Assembly (NCBI GenBank): GCA_018857735.1
Contig: JABMCL010000899.1
Span: forward strand, 563,501 to 627,500
From: Alviniconcha marisindica
Taxonomy: Eukaryota > Mollusca > Gastropoda > Provannidae
Length of the DNA: 64,000 nucleotides
Direction: 5' to 3'
Made by a program: the position numbers and the translations under genes. Below, one piece after another: positions 33,525 to 45,930 of this stretch; position 1 is the stretch's first letter, and every line of letters begins with the position of its first letter. The notes under the pieces were generated by a model. The model searched no databases. It was given only the letters and a program-made list of their open reading frames with translations, and had not been told where the DNA came from.

Positions 33525-34030
33525 TTTGATTGATTGATTGATCCTTTTTATATAGCGCTGTTCTCTGCTTCTGGGCAGACTCTAGTCATGTGTGACTGAA
33601 CAAGTGACTGTAAGTTTACACAGTACGTTTTGAATAATCACTGAAGTGGTGTACCTACAAGTTACAGTGCTGTTTTGATTGTTACATGGCTGGTGCCACA
33701 TGAAACTGCTGCCATCTTGGCACACATTCTGTGTGCACCACACAGCCGTGCACCAGTTTACAGTGTTGTTCGAAGCCACGTAGGTAGGATGCATGTGTGT
33801 TTAGCTGTAACCTGCCATGTGCACTTATGGCAAAATGACCGTGATCTTTTACATGTTACGAGTAACACTTGGGTGGAACGGATGCCAAAATAAGAGTTGG
33901 CACAGAAATTTGACTCAGGAGAACAAAATTCTCCCACCACTCCTGCCAGAAATAGAACCTATGACCTTTTGATCACTAGTCCAGCACTCTACCAGTACCA
34001 CCAAGCTACACCCACCCAGAGAACCAGACT
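33525..34030 (-). mobile_element. tRNA-derived SINE-like element
   Basis: On the - strand the right end (34010 downward) reads like a tRNA: a box A-like TGTAGCTTGGTGGT (33997-34010) and a box B-like GGTTCTATTTC about 40 bp further on (33946-33959 including flanks). The body continues to a TGAT-repeat and TATATAGCGC near 33525-33560. A second copy of the body lies at about 54420-54740. tRNA relationship and mobility are inferred from these features. Confidence 0.65.
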
Positions 34031-34044
34031 GCTGGTTGATGAGA

Positions 34045-34440
34045 CTAGGAGGCATCAATGCTCAAGACTAGCCTTGTGATATTGGAGGAATGTCTAGAGG
34101 CATCAATGCTCAAGACTAGCCTTGTGATTTTGGAGGAATGTCTAGAGGCATCAATGCTCAAGACTAGCCTTGTGATATTGGAGGAATGTCTAGAGGCATC
34201 AATGCTCAAGACTAGCCTTGTGATATTGGAGGAATGTCTAGAGGCATCAATGCTCAAGACTAGCCTTGTGATATTGGAGGAATGTCTAGAGGCCTCAGTG
34301 CTCAAGACTAGCCTTGTGATATTGGAGGAATGTCTAGGGGCCTCAGTGCTCAAGACTAGCCTTGTGATATTGGAGGAATGTCTAGGGGCCTCAGTGCTCA
34401 AGACTAGCCTTGTGATATTGGAGGAATGTCTAGAGGCACC
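34045..34440 (+). repeat. 48-bp tandem array, about 8 copies
   Basis: The unit is CATCAATGCTCAAGACTAGC, then CTTGTGATATTGGAGGAATG, then TCTAGAGG. Copies are almost identical. As 48 is divisible by three, both strands stay open as 16-residue repeats, but no start, homologue or splice context supports a protein. Confidence 0.95.
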
Positions 34441-34610
34441 ACTCCCATTCCTCCAGTTCTGCTTCCTCAGAAAGATGAAGCAAGAGACACTGCATGAAGA
34501 TGTCAAGAGTGAAATACCAGTTGATGACTTTGACTATGATTCTTCCACTAGCTTGCTTGAGGCTGCTTTTTCTCACCACCCCATCATCTTGGGGGAATTG
34601 GGATGGGGGG
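34441..34610 (+). repeat. Right copy of the segmental duplication
   Basis: Matches 33001-33180 in order and sequence with small changes. It is followed by a G-run (34607-34619) and an AT repeat near 34640-34660. Confidence 0.85.
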
Positions 34611-34619
34611 GGGGGGGGG

Positions 34620-37600
34620 ACAGGAATTGTTTTATTTCATATATATATATTATATATACAGAGACATCACAGGTACCATGGCATGTCTGGGAAAGGGGGG
34701 GGAAGATGGGGGAGGAGGAGCAGGGGAATGTGGCCACATGACTGGTGTTTGAACCCTTCTTTGTCCGGTCTTGTGCCTCGTGCCTAAGATCGAAACACAC
34801 AGCACTAGCAGTCGTTCTAGTTTCGGATCCTTGTGCATAAGACTTGAAACAGATTTTCGTCCCAGCACTAGAGGACATATATATATATATATATATACTG
34901 GTGATAACGGCAGCTGCCCTTTTGGTGGAAGCAGTAATAGCGAACCATTTCCAAACACTCCCTTTTCACAGCTGTTGCACACAAAACTAGGGCGCAGCAA
35001 AGTCGAAGAGAGACGGATTAGGCCCTTCCATGTTCTCCTGGCGGGTTGCTACAAGTGCAGTATGCACAAGAGCGTAATTCTCATCTGCTGGCACCATTGT
35101 GGCCCAGGTTTCAGTACCTGCCTTGGTGGTAATATGTTTTGCTAGGGCAACTGTATTGTTGACCTATACCCCGTTTTTGTTTGTTCCCCCCCCCCCCCCC
35201 ACCCCCATTAAAGTTGGTTCTTAGTTCACTCTGAAGTGGCGGACAGAGTTTGTATGTATGATGTAATATAATATGCCTGTAATATAATATGCCCAGCTGT
35301 GCTGTCTGTTGCCATAGCTTTCATCTGGCTTCTTCTCAGCGGCCCGGGTTCTGTGTCTTCCATGGCATGGTAATGATGAAGATCTTTGTAGCGAGCAGTG
35401 GCGTCACGGTGCCACTTTCGATGATGTCAGTGTGTGGAGCAGTGTTGCCAGTATTGTTGATGTTGTGCTGAATGAACCGTGACCACTTCTGTGATGAGGG
35501 AGGTCATGCAGTTTTTGTCAGTCGCGCAAACAGGACACTGCATTGCATTCATTGCGTACCGGCAGCAGTGCCATGGCATTGAATGGTGATGTCGTCGGAT
35601 TGCGTGGAAATGTTTTTTCTTGCTGCAACCAAGGGTTGCTACAGTTGGATGTTTGGAGCTTGCTGCTTGGGCCTAGGGCTTTGGATGAAAGGTGATCCTT
35701 TCAGGCGCACAAATTGCTGACAGAGATGTGTCAGAATTCTGGCTCAGCATTTCCATGTAAAACTGTTTTTTTTTTGTCTTTTTGTTTTTATTGTTTTGGT
35801 TTAGTTTTGTGTGTGTTGTTTTTGTTGTTCTGTTTTGTTGTTGTTATTGGGGTTTTATTTCTTTTTTTATATCTGTGTATTCTTGAAGCAGTGAATCGTT
35901 GTCAACAGTAGTGCTTGCTCTGAGTAGTCATTGAGCAGCTTGCCTGGCGATTGTCTCGCCTGAAAAAAGTCTGAGGTCTTATGTGTAGAAACATCCTCAG
36001 TCTGGTCTTTGTTCGTTTTATCATTGTGGTGATTATACTGTTCCGGTAGGTTGAACTGTTGACATGGTTTTCACACTGCTGTTGTCGTCACACATGATTT
36101 TGACCTGTACATAGATTTTGTAATGAAATGAGTGTCACAATAGATTTGTCACAGATGAGAGCACAGTAGTTTGGTCTTTCACAGTGAACACTGATTGTAA
36201 TGAAGTGGATGCAATTTTGTAAAAGTGCAATAACTAGGACTTCACATGATGATTCTAGTTTAGATAGGACTTCAAAAACAACAAAAACATAGGTATAAAA
36301 TATAGCCTTGTATCATTATTAAAAGAGCGTTATTTGTGTTTATTTTCTTGTGTACAAAGTTGACGGAAAGTGTATGGTGCATTTGTAACATTGTGGTTAT
36401 GGTTGCAAAGACATAAATTCTTTATTGAAGGTTTCACACCCCCACCTGAAAGGCTGAATGCAGCCCAACCTAGTCGTACTACTGCATTTTCACAATTCAG
36501 CAGTGTCTTGGTGGACAAATTGGTGTGCTTGAGCTGTGAAAATGCATGCAACCATGAAAGTTTAAGTAGAGCATCTTCCGTCCTAAAAGTTGCATTGCTT
36601 ATGGCTGTTACTGTAGTTGTGTTTTCGCCGACATATGGCAGAAAGCATATTGTGCATGTCATTTGAAACTAGCTGTCTTGGCTCGCTGCACACTCTGTGC
36701 TCTTCTGCAGCACTGGCAGGTCTGATTCTCACTGTTTTAGATATGCTGAATTGCAGTGAGTAGTTTTCATCCGTGATGTTGAATTTTATAACCTGCAGCT
36801 GAAGATTGGGACCACTGCATTAGAGAATTTTACTATTTGCGGACAAGTCACATAGTATTTAGCAATATGCAGTTTTCTGTGACTCTTTGATCTTTTTTGT
36901 TTTGTTTTTGTTTTTGTTTTTGTCTTGTTCATTTTGCACAACAGTAAACTATGTAGTTGTTGCATCCTGCAGATCTCATACAGTCACAGACCAACCATGC
37001 TGATGGTTATTTTTTGCACGTTGCTCACAGAGTCCCTCACAATGTACATTCAGCATAGAGGATGACACTTTTTCCATACTACCGCACACACAGAATGTAG
37101 CTACTGTCACAATTACCTGTTGTTTGGTATAACTAGTGGTGGGATCTCTGTCCCTCACACCATTCTCTGTCAGATTCTTTCAATCCCACTTAGATGGGAA
37201 CAAAAGGTGTGCTTGGTTGATAGATGCAAGTACAGTAAGAACAACAACAAAATTATCAAAATAATATATCATTGTAAATGAAGAAAGTCAAGTATAACAA
37301 CATTCATCAGTTTTGAGGTATACAGAGTTACCAGAAACTGTTGATTATGCCTTTCGGAATGTAGATAAATAAAACAAGGGGTGGGGGCTTTTTTTTAAAA
37401 CATGGGAATGACACTTAACAAAACATTTAAGTCAAGGTAAACTGAATCCTTTCTTGAATATAGTTATTCTAATTTTTAGGCAAATAGGTTACCGCTGACA
37501 CATTTCGGTACTGTTTCTCTTTGGATATTTTTCAAATGTAACACACACACACACACCAGTGGCTGTTTTAAATGCTATCAGCTGCACAGATGCAAAATAG

Positions 37601-39910
37601 ACTCATTTAGCTACTCCACAATTTTGGACATTGGAGTTAGAATGCTCCAATTTGGTTTTCTGCTACCATAAGACTGAGGAAGTCTGTGACAGGGTAAAAG
37701 TTGTTGCAGTACTGGACACAGTTGAATTATTCATCAATGTTTATAGAGATGAAATGATTGTGTGTGTGTGTGTGTGTGTGTGTGTCCCCAGACCTTAATT
37801 GAAACTGCTTCTTTACTGTCATCTGGTAACTCTATTTCCAGATTCATCACAGAGTTCTGATCACTGCCAGTACATACTGGACTTGAGCTAAAAGTTAATG
37901 TTGTTCTGCTTAATTCATCACTTCTCTTTTTCAAACGATACTCAGTTGTGCAATAACAAACGAATATCTGAACTTGTTCTCAATGTTTTGCAAAATATTT
38001 GCATAATTGGCAGTTGACAAGTGCTTGACCAGTCTTGTTTTTACAGTCTTGAGTCTAGAGTTTCATGAATTTATAGGCTTGTGCTCACAGTCAAAAACTG
38101 AATTTGAGCTCTTGTGAAACGAATACTTTTGCAATCAGCTCATTGTAACGTCCAATTTGCTGGAAGCAGTATGGGAGTGCATACCTTATTGTTACAGATT
38201 GTGAAGGGCATTATGTGTTACTAATATATATATATATGCACTTGCTGTATTGTATTTGTAAAGCAGAGGTGCAGACTCTTGATTGTAAATTCACAAAATG
38301 TTCATCCTGATTGTTGATGTTGACCCAAGTGTTCATAATGTTTCACTAACAAGTAACACACAGCCATGGGCCTCCGTGCAATCCACTTTTCAAATTCCGT
38401 TTTGCTGGCATGGGAGGAGGGGGTGGGCTTTTGAAATAAAATGCTGTGTTGTAAAAACTAAAAAGGGCAAATATTGAATGATGCCGGTAGAAATGTAAAG
38501 ATCATAAAAGCACACCTTTGAAAAGGTGTGTGAGGCAAACAAGTTCAAAATACCAGCACCACCACCACCCCTGCCCCCACAAAGTAGTACCATAACTAAA
38601 TAAATAAAGTAATTGGAGATGCCTGCGGTGGGCCTGTTTTATTAGCATAACAGAACAAGACTGGTTACCTTTTTGTGCATTATATCTTCCTCAAGAATAT
38701 GTATTGTATGTTCAAATGTGTACATGTAAATCTTATTAACTAGCAATAGAATGGAGAGAGACCTCAGTTTCTTCTATGTAGTGTACTGGAAAGGCTTGTC
38801 AGAGGAGATGAATGGAACACCATCATTTTCTTAAGTATGTGAATCCTTAACACTAATCAGTTGATGTCTTTCCATTAGTGAGCTGTTTAACTAACTTGAA
38901 AGTGTGCTTAGGTATAATGTAGCCATGTAAAACTTAAGGTAGAAAGCGGATTGCTAAAACCAGCCAACTGTTAAAAGCAAGCTAAAGAGTAAGCTTGCAC
39001 AGTGGACTCCTGTCCAGATGCCAGTAATTCCCAAACCTCAGAATCCAGACAAAATTCCATGGCAACAGAGTTCCCAAATCCTACAACTCACTGACACTCT
39101 GCTGTGTGGATCCAGAAGTCAAAAGTGGACACCAATCCCCCCCCCCCTCCTCCTGCCCCCTCCCCCTCCCCAGCTGTCCTGGTAAGATGAACACTGCATG
39201 TTCAACTTAAAAGAAAAAAGAAACAAAATTCAGATCCAGAAGTATTTGATTTGGTCAGAAATAAGTTGTAAAAGAACTGAAATTAGTAATGGAATTGTAT
39301 CAGCTTATTTAACTGACAACAAAATAGCGGGCCCAATAACAAAGTGCATTTTAAGTCCATGTGCTTGTTCATGCCAATTTTTAAAAAAAAGGGGTTTGTA
39401 GGTCCCAAGAACTCGCTGATCTGGACCCGTTTGCTGGGGACCAAGGTGTCTGGATTAACAAGGTTCTGTTGTACCTCTGGGATTTTTGGTATGCAGTAAT
39501 CAGCTCAGTTCTGTACTATCTGTCACCTTATATACTTTAGCTTTTATTCTAGGTCTGTACCATTTGCAGTGTTCTCAGCTTTTTATTATTTCTGCTGTGA
39601 TTAACATTGAATGCTGTAACTGTTTACAGATGCAAATCGTATAACACTTGCTGGATATACACATTTGGACTGTTTATCCTCTTCTTTTTCACTTCTTTAT
39701 TTCATCACTTAAAACATAACTTCAGAAGACTTGGAAAAGTGCTCAGTAAGCTTCTTATCTGTGTATGCTCATTGCCTTAATCAGTTTGTTTTTTGTTCAC
39801 TGCTTTTCAGCTGATTACGTTCACTCACAGCCTTCAGATCTAACAGTCTTCAGATCTGAAAGAACCAGTTTGTGGCTGACCTCTGTTTAAGCTTGCATAG
39901 GCTAAAATCA
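34620..39910. other. Gene-free stretch between convergent genes
   Basis: No conserved coding sequence or RNA gene recognised. Contains AT repeats (34878-34898, 38224-38237), C-runs near 35186-35202 and 39138-39147, a GT repeat near 37760-37785, and several AATAAA sequences (for example near 38599-38608). It may belong to long 3' UTRs. Confidence 0.5.
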
Positions 39911-39914
39911 ACAG

Positions 39915-40050
39915 GACCAACATGCAATTAGCACTCAAAAGACAGAATACAAACATAACCACAAAGACCCAAGTCACCTCCAGTAACTCTCCACCCAGCA
40001 TGGGAGTAAATGCAAGGTACATAAACTCCACCAGAGCTACATCCTCAAAA
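39915..40050 (+). repeat. Dispersed 140-bp repeat, copy 5
   Basis: AACCACAAAGACCCAAGTCA, CAGTAACTCTCCACCCAGCA and TAAACTCCACCAGAGCTACA follow in the family order, with more substitutions than the other copies. Confidence 0.8.
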
Positions 40051-40424
40051 TCAACCGGAAAGATCTGAAATGTACAATGCCCACAAGTAAAAAAGCCCAG
40101 TCAGTCTAGCCATACACACTCTTGCCACATTGCTCTTGTTTGAGCTGGTCCCCAGATTTCTTTTTGTAACGATCCAGTGTTTTCCCAGTAGATGCCATAC
40201 GCTCAGTTTACGGGATTTTCAGTATTCCCAATCCCAGGTGTACCTCTCAGTTGGACTAAGGACAGCACACCCAGAAGTCTAGTTCAGTGTTAACTGATCG
40301 GTAAAGAAATAATTCACCGTTTGCAGTACTCCACTTCAGGACTGGTGTATTTTGTTAAAAGACCAAGACACCAGCTTAGCTCTGATTTATAACGTCATTT
40401 CATTTGTTCCAATTCTGAAGGTGT

Positions 40425-40429
<5 letters not shown>

Positions 40430-40472
<43 letters not shown>
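40430..40472. repeat. (CA)n microsatellite
   Basis: About 21 uninterrupted CA units. Confidence 0.97.
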
Positions 40473-40477
<5 letters not shown>

Positions 40478-41417
40478 TTTTTTGTTGTCAAAAGCAATGT
40501 TCATGCTTGGTGAACCAAGACTGTGTGCAAGAAATAATTTTTCAGAGAAATCTGTGCACAAGAGGTGTATTCTGCAATATTGTTGCCATGCCTTCAGTTG
40601 TTGGACCAGGGCTGTAGTGGAGAAATTCATCTTTGACTGAAATATGCAGTGTTGAGAAATAAACTTCTGAAATACAACAGTTGTCTTTGATGTGAGTGAT
40701 GGAGGTATTGTGTGAGCATGTGACCTTTTTGTTTATTCATTTGGTTTTTTGTTGTTGTTTTGTTGTGTATGTGTTTATTTGTTGGGGGGGGTAATCATGT
40801 ATTTTACAATAAATGCTTGCCTTTGTTAAAAGATTCTGCAAACTATTTTGGGGCGTGATGTTTTTGACTGTATATATATATATATATACTTTCAAAGCCA
40901 TGCTTTTCATTAAGACAAGCCAATGTCAATCGTTTTGAATCAAATTTATATTTTGTCTCATATACCTTGTATAAAGCAAAACCCATCTTCACAGAAACAA
41001 AACAACCAAATGCTCACATGACAAACATTTATAACAAGGGAAAATGGCTGTCACTGTTTTCTGGAGGGTTCCCCCATGACCATAAATGTGATCCAATGTC
41101 ACTGATGCTGAAATAATATGATTGCAAGTAAGTTCTTAAGAGGTTAATTATCACCATGCATAGTTTGAGAGAGTTGAACAGGGACTCAGAAGGGGGGTGG
41201 GGGGTGAATGTTAAATGCTTTACCCAGACACAAACTGTACCAAATACCTCCTTTGCATGTGGAAACCTGGGCCTTAAATGTACTAAAGCTTGTCCATGTT
41301 TGTTAATGATCATACAAAATGTGAACTTAATCTGAGCAAAAGCTGCTGTGACCATAAGGTCATCCCCAATGGCATTACCACTTAAGTTTAAAAGATACGA
41401 TTTTGAACAGCTGTGAA
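40473..41417. other. Gene-free stretch
   Basis: Contains candidate AATAAA signals on the + strand near 40658 and 40808, a G-run near 40785 and an AT repeat near 40870-40888. No coding region was seen. Confidence 0.5.
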
Positions 41418-41790
41418 TCAACACCACATTTCCCTTACCCAATGAGCATCCAGTTTGCTCTGTGTCAGGGAACATCAGCTATCTCCGTCTGTGAATCGGC
41501 ATATTCCTGTTACCCAATGAGCATCCAGTTTGCTCTGTGTCTGGGAACATCAGCTATCTCCATCTGTGAATCAACATATTCCCCTTACCCAGTGAGCATC
41601 CAGTCTGCTATGACAGCGAACATCAGCTATCTCTGTCTGTGAATCAACATATTCTCCTTACCCAATGAGCATCCAGTTTGCTGTGTCAGGGAACATCAGC
41701 TATCTCCGTCTGTGAATCAACCACCATATTTCCCTCACCCAATGAGCATCCAGTTTGCTGTGTCAGGGAACATCAGCTATCTCCCTTAGA
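41418..41790 (+). repeat. Minisatellite of 70-85 bp, 5 copies
   Basis: The unit has CTTACCCAATGAGCATCCAG, TTTGCT-TGTCAGGGAACATC and AGCTATCTCCGTCTGTGAAT. Copies start near 41436, 41511, 41584, 41658 and 41735. Confidence 0.92.
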
Positions 41791-43180
41791 TATTCAATCA
41801 GCATGGCTTCGCACACCACAACCATAAAGGGTCTGAGTTCGACTGAGTAAGAATCACCTGTTATACTGAAATTGGGTCCTAACCCAAAGCTTCAATACAC
41901 AAAGTTGGCAATATCTTCACTAAACAAACCAATCGCTGTATGAGCACTTATCATTGTCTACTCACATTTTTTGAGTCAAACAACAAACAAAAGAACTTGT
42001 ATATACAAAAAGACTCTTTTTTCAAAGAAGAAAGGTATTGGTGCATAAATGGGTGCTTGCATAGCATAACAATAATGCAATGATAAACAAGCTGATATAA
42101 CCACAAAAATGTGAAAGAAACGGTCCTCCAAGATGCAATACAGTGCAGTTTACCGTATGAAAAGAACTAAACTTGCATCACTCACACAAACAGTAAATTC
42201 AGTTTACTTGTCATTTCCACTAAATACCAAATGTGCCATTCGTAAAATATGCTGCCAGACCTCAAAATAAGGCCCACTGCTCTTTGCAGACAGCCAGCGA
42301 ACAAGCCAGACATGAGCTATGCATCCCCCACCCCCACCCCCCATCACACACCTGACACAGTTACCTTGTTTGTAAATGCCTTACTTGTTCAGCAGCTCAC
42401 TGCGGAGGAACAGTGCAGTCACAAGGCAATGTGGGACAAGGCTGCGTGCATGCAGCAACACTGAGCAGTCAGTGACTTACGCATGAACACCAACCACCCT
42501 ATCTATACACGTTCTCCAACTAAGAGCCAGGGCTGGTAGGGAAGAGAGGGGAAAGTTATAAACAAAAATTGGTGCTGTTTGCATTTTTCTACTGTTTGGT
42601 CACTCTTTATTAACATTGTAAATGATGTCATGTGTATGGTAACTATATTCAAACATCGTAAAAGGGGGAGGCACTTTCAAACTACAGTCATTTGAATTTA
42701 AAAATTGAAATTAGTTCTGATCTCTCCCTCTTCCCCCCCCCCCCCCCCCCTCTCTCTCACACACACACACACACACATAAACACACACACAAAGCATGCC
42801 TTCCAGCTGCTTTGATTAATTAATGCCATCCAAGTCTTCTTTGTGATCAATTAAAATCTGATCATGTAAAACAAGTTCCAGTGCCCTTTATTCTTCTGAA
42901 TTCTTTTTGAACAACTACTTTGCTTGATCCAAGATTTTCATATTCATTTAACTCCAACACAGTCACACACAGAAAAAGTAAAACATTCAGAATTGTGATT
43001 GTCAATGAGTACAAAGTGTAAAGCTTCATACAAATATACATTCAACAGAGCTTGTTCACAACCGCCTTCAACTGTATTCACCAGTGACTGCAACTGGTGC
43101 CATACATGATCATGCCTCCAACTCCTTTGTCTAAACAACAGCTGTTTGGGTTGACACCATGCAGTACCGTTGTCCAGAAC
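41791..43180. other. Gene-free stretch, possible end of UAP1 3' UTR
   Basis: TTTATT at 42887-42892 and 42606-42611 reads AATAAA on the - strand and could serve a very long UAP1 3' UTR. A C-run at about 42735-42750 is followed by CT and CA repeats. No coding region was seen. Confidence 0.4.
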
Positions 43181-43183
43181 AGA

Positions 43184-43650
43184 CATGCAGCATGCAGGAT
43201 CAAGTCTTCTGCCAAGATGGACAGCATTAAAGTTCAGTCAGCCAATGTGTAAAAACAGTCCTTCAAAGGTACAATGTCCACTTCAACTTAAGATGCATAA
43301 AGCATGCATGATCCAGTCTTTTGCCAAGATGAACAGCATTAAAGTTCAGTCAGCCAATGTGTAAGAACAGTCCTTCAAAGGTACAATGTCTGCTTCAACT
43401 TAAGATGCATAAAGTGTGCAAGATCCAGTCTTTTGCCAAGACAAACAGCAACGTTCAGTCAGTCAGTTGTTGCAATGTTCAGTCAGCCAATGTGTACAGG
43501 AACAGTCCTTCAAAGGTACAATGTCTACTTCGACTTAAGATGCATTAAGCGTGTAAGATCCAGCCAAGACGAACAGCAATGTTCAGTCAGTCAGTTGTTG
43601 GAATGTTCAGTCAGCCAATGTTTAAGAACAGTCCTTCAAAGGTACAAGTC
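43184..43650 (+). repeat. Minisatellite of about 115-140 bp, 4 copies
   Basis: Each unit has AGCATT or AGCAA, GTTCAGTCAGCCAATGTGTA, GAACAGTCCTTCAAAGGTAC and TTCAACTTAAGATGCATAA. The third and fourth units gain an extra TTCAGTCAGTCAGTTGTTG segment. Confidence 0.92.
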
Positions 43651-43899
43651 AGCTTCAACTTGGATGAAAGCGGCATCTCTGTCCACCCTGCTAGAGCTCA
43701 TAATTGGGCTCCTGCATTAACCTTTCTGTTGTTGCAAGCAGGTGAGAAATGTGCCTGGCCAAGCCATGAGGGCACATTGCAGCTCCCATCCACCCCACCC
43801 CACCATCCCAGCTGTAGATATATGCTCACCGGACACAGCAGAGTAAGATGAGGCAATGGATGGTTATGCCACTGACTCTGATTATTACGCATGCAGTTC

Positions 43900-44210
43900 T
43901 GCTGTTCTCACACAATCCCACCCTGTGTGATTATGACACGTAAAGTTCCGCTGTTCTTACACAATCCCACCCTGTGTGATTATGACACATAAAGTTCTGT
44001 TCTGACACAATCCCACCCTGTGTGATCATGACACGTAAAGTTCTCCTGTTCTGTCACAATCCCACCGTCTGATTATGACCCGTAAAATTATCCCGTTCTT
44101 ATACAGTCCCACCCTCTCTGATTACGATGCGTACAGTTTTGCTGTTCTCACACAATCCCTTTGTCTGATTATGACGCGCAAAGTTCTGTTCTTACGCAAT
44201 CCCACTACAT
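43900..44210 (+). repeat. Minisatellite of about 45-55 bp, 6 copies
   Basis: The unit contains CACAATCCCACCCTGTGTGA, TTATGACACGTAAAGTTC and TGTTCT. Copies diverge progressively to the right. Confidence 0.88.
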
Positions 44211-45140
44211 TAACAGTCTCTTCTGTTTAACCCCCCACCCCCAAAAAACCTCCTGTGTTGGAAGAGGATACTTCCTTGCAACTTATATATATATATATAT
44301 ATCATGATTATGTATCATGTGAGCGCTCAGGGCATTGATGAGCGCATGATAAATGTACATTATATATATATATATAATCACCCCTCCCTCCCCTCACAAC
44401 GCATCAGCATCCACCTACGACGCTGCCTGTTTAATTCTGCCGGACAGCAGCAGTTCAGCAGGCTGCATGCAAACCTGAATTTCAATGCAGAATAATCAAC
44501 ACTCGAAAACTGAATGAATATAGTTGTCTATAATTATATCAATCTGTCTGTTGGACACTTCCAGCCCTTTGCCCTGTGGGTGAGGATCATACCCAATTTA
44601 AAATATATAAAAACATCTTGGGTTTTTTTTGTTTTGGGGGGGGGGGGGGTTTCCCCTGAGGGGAAATGGGGGAGTTGCTTCTATTCAGATAGCTCAGACA
44701 ACGAATATAAAAGCAAATGTAAAAGCTGCATAGGCCCCAAAAAAGCAGAAAGGGTTAAGCAGTAATTGCAATGGTAGCGGAGGAATGCTCGCTGCCAAGC
44801 CGTCATGCAAAACAGTTACGCAGTTAAACAGCGTGATTATATACTTTATCTGCCAGTCCCATCAAATGGTGTAGCTTTTCATCACCAGTTTACTCCACGG
44901 TCTCTGTCTCTCATTGAACACATGCACCCACTGTTTGTAAATCACCGGGAGCTGCTACACTGTGTAACATTTCTGGCTGTCTTTAGCATGTCTTTCAGAG
45001 GTACAGAGGTGTAAGTTGATGGTCGACAGCCAATCCGTCTGGGGACGTAGACAGAGAAAGGACTAATGTGCTCTACTGAGTAAGGTCAATTAAAATGTGT
45101 TCCACATTTCCTGCTACTGGTCGCTTTGTTCAAATATTTT
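44211..45140. other. Gene-free stretch
   Basis: Holds two AT repeats (44284-44302 and 44360-44375) flanking GAGCGCTCAGGGCATTGATG and a G-run near 44636-44650. No coding region was recognised. Confidence 0.5.
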
Positions 45141-45149
45141 CAGGTCAGC

Positions 45150-45930
45150 CTCTCTCCTGCCCTTCCAACCACCCCATCCCCCCCTCCCCCCCATTCCCTT
45201 TCCATCCCCTCCAACCACAACCACCCCTCAGTTCTCCCCCCCCACCCCACCCCCAATCACCACCACACCCTTCAGTCCCCCCCCCCAACCACCACACCAC
45301 CCTCATCCCCCCCCCCCTCCTCCAACCACCACCACCATCCCTCAGTTCCTTCCCTCCCCAACCCCCCACAGTTCCTCCATCCCCCAACCCTCCTCCAACC
45401 ACCACCACCACCCTTAGTTCCTCCCCCCACCCCCATCCCCTCCAATGACAACCCCCGCCCCCCCCACCCCCAAGTTCCTCCCCCCCCCAGCCCTCTTCCA
45501 ACCACCACCACCACCCCTCAGTTCATTCTCTCCCCAACCCTCCCCTCTACCTCCCCTCAGTCCCCCCCCCCCCAGCCCTCCTCCAACCACCACCACCACC
45601 CCTCAGTTCATTCTCTCCCCAACCCTCCCCTCCCTACCACCCTCAGTACCCCCCCTCCAACCACCACCACCAAACCCTCAGTTCTTCACCCCCCCCCCCC
45701 ACCCAACCTTAACCACCACCCCTCAGATCCTCACCCCCCCCCAACCAACCACAACCACCTACCCTCAGTTCCTCCCACCACCACCACCCCCAAATCCCCT
45801 ACCACCAGCACAACCATCCCTCAGTTCCTCCCCCCACCCCTCCACCCCATCCTCCACCCACCGGCCCACTCCCATCCTCCTCCAACCACACCCCCCTCAG
45901 TTCTCCCCCCCCCCCCACCCCTAACAAGTA
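45150..45930. repeat. Cytosine-rich tract of about 780 bp
   Basis: Almost free of G on the + strand. Irregular units of CCACCACCACC, CCTCAGTTCCTCC and C-runs. Long Pro-rich frames on + and Gly-rich frames on - are low-complexity artefacts. Runs of Gs on the - strand and of Cs on the + strand could form quadruplex or i-motif structures (inference). Confidence 0.9.

Noticed and set aside
34058..34741. 227-codon + frame and 153-codon - frame with 16-residue repeats
   Set aside because: Openness follows from the 48-bp unit being divisible by three. There is no homologue, splice context or conserved start. Kept as a repeat only.
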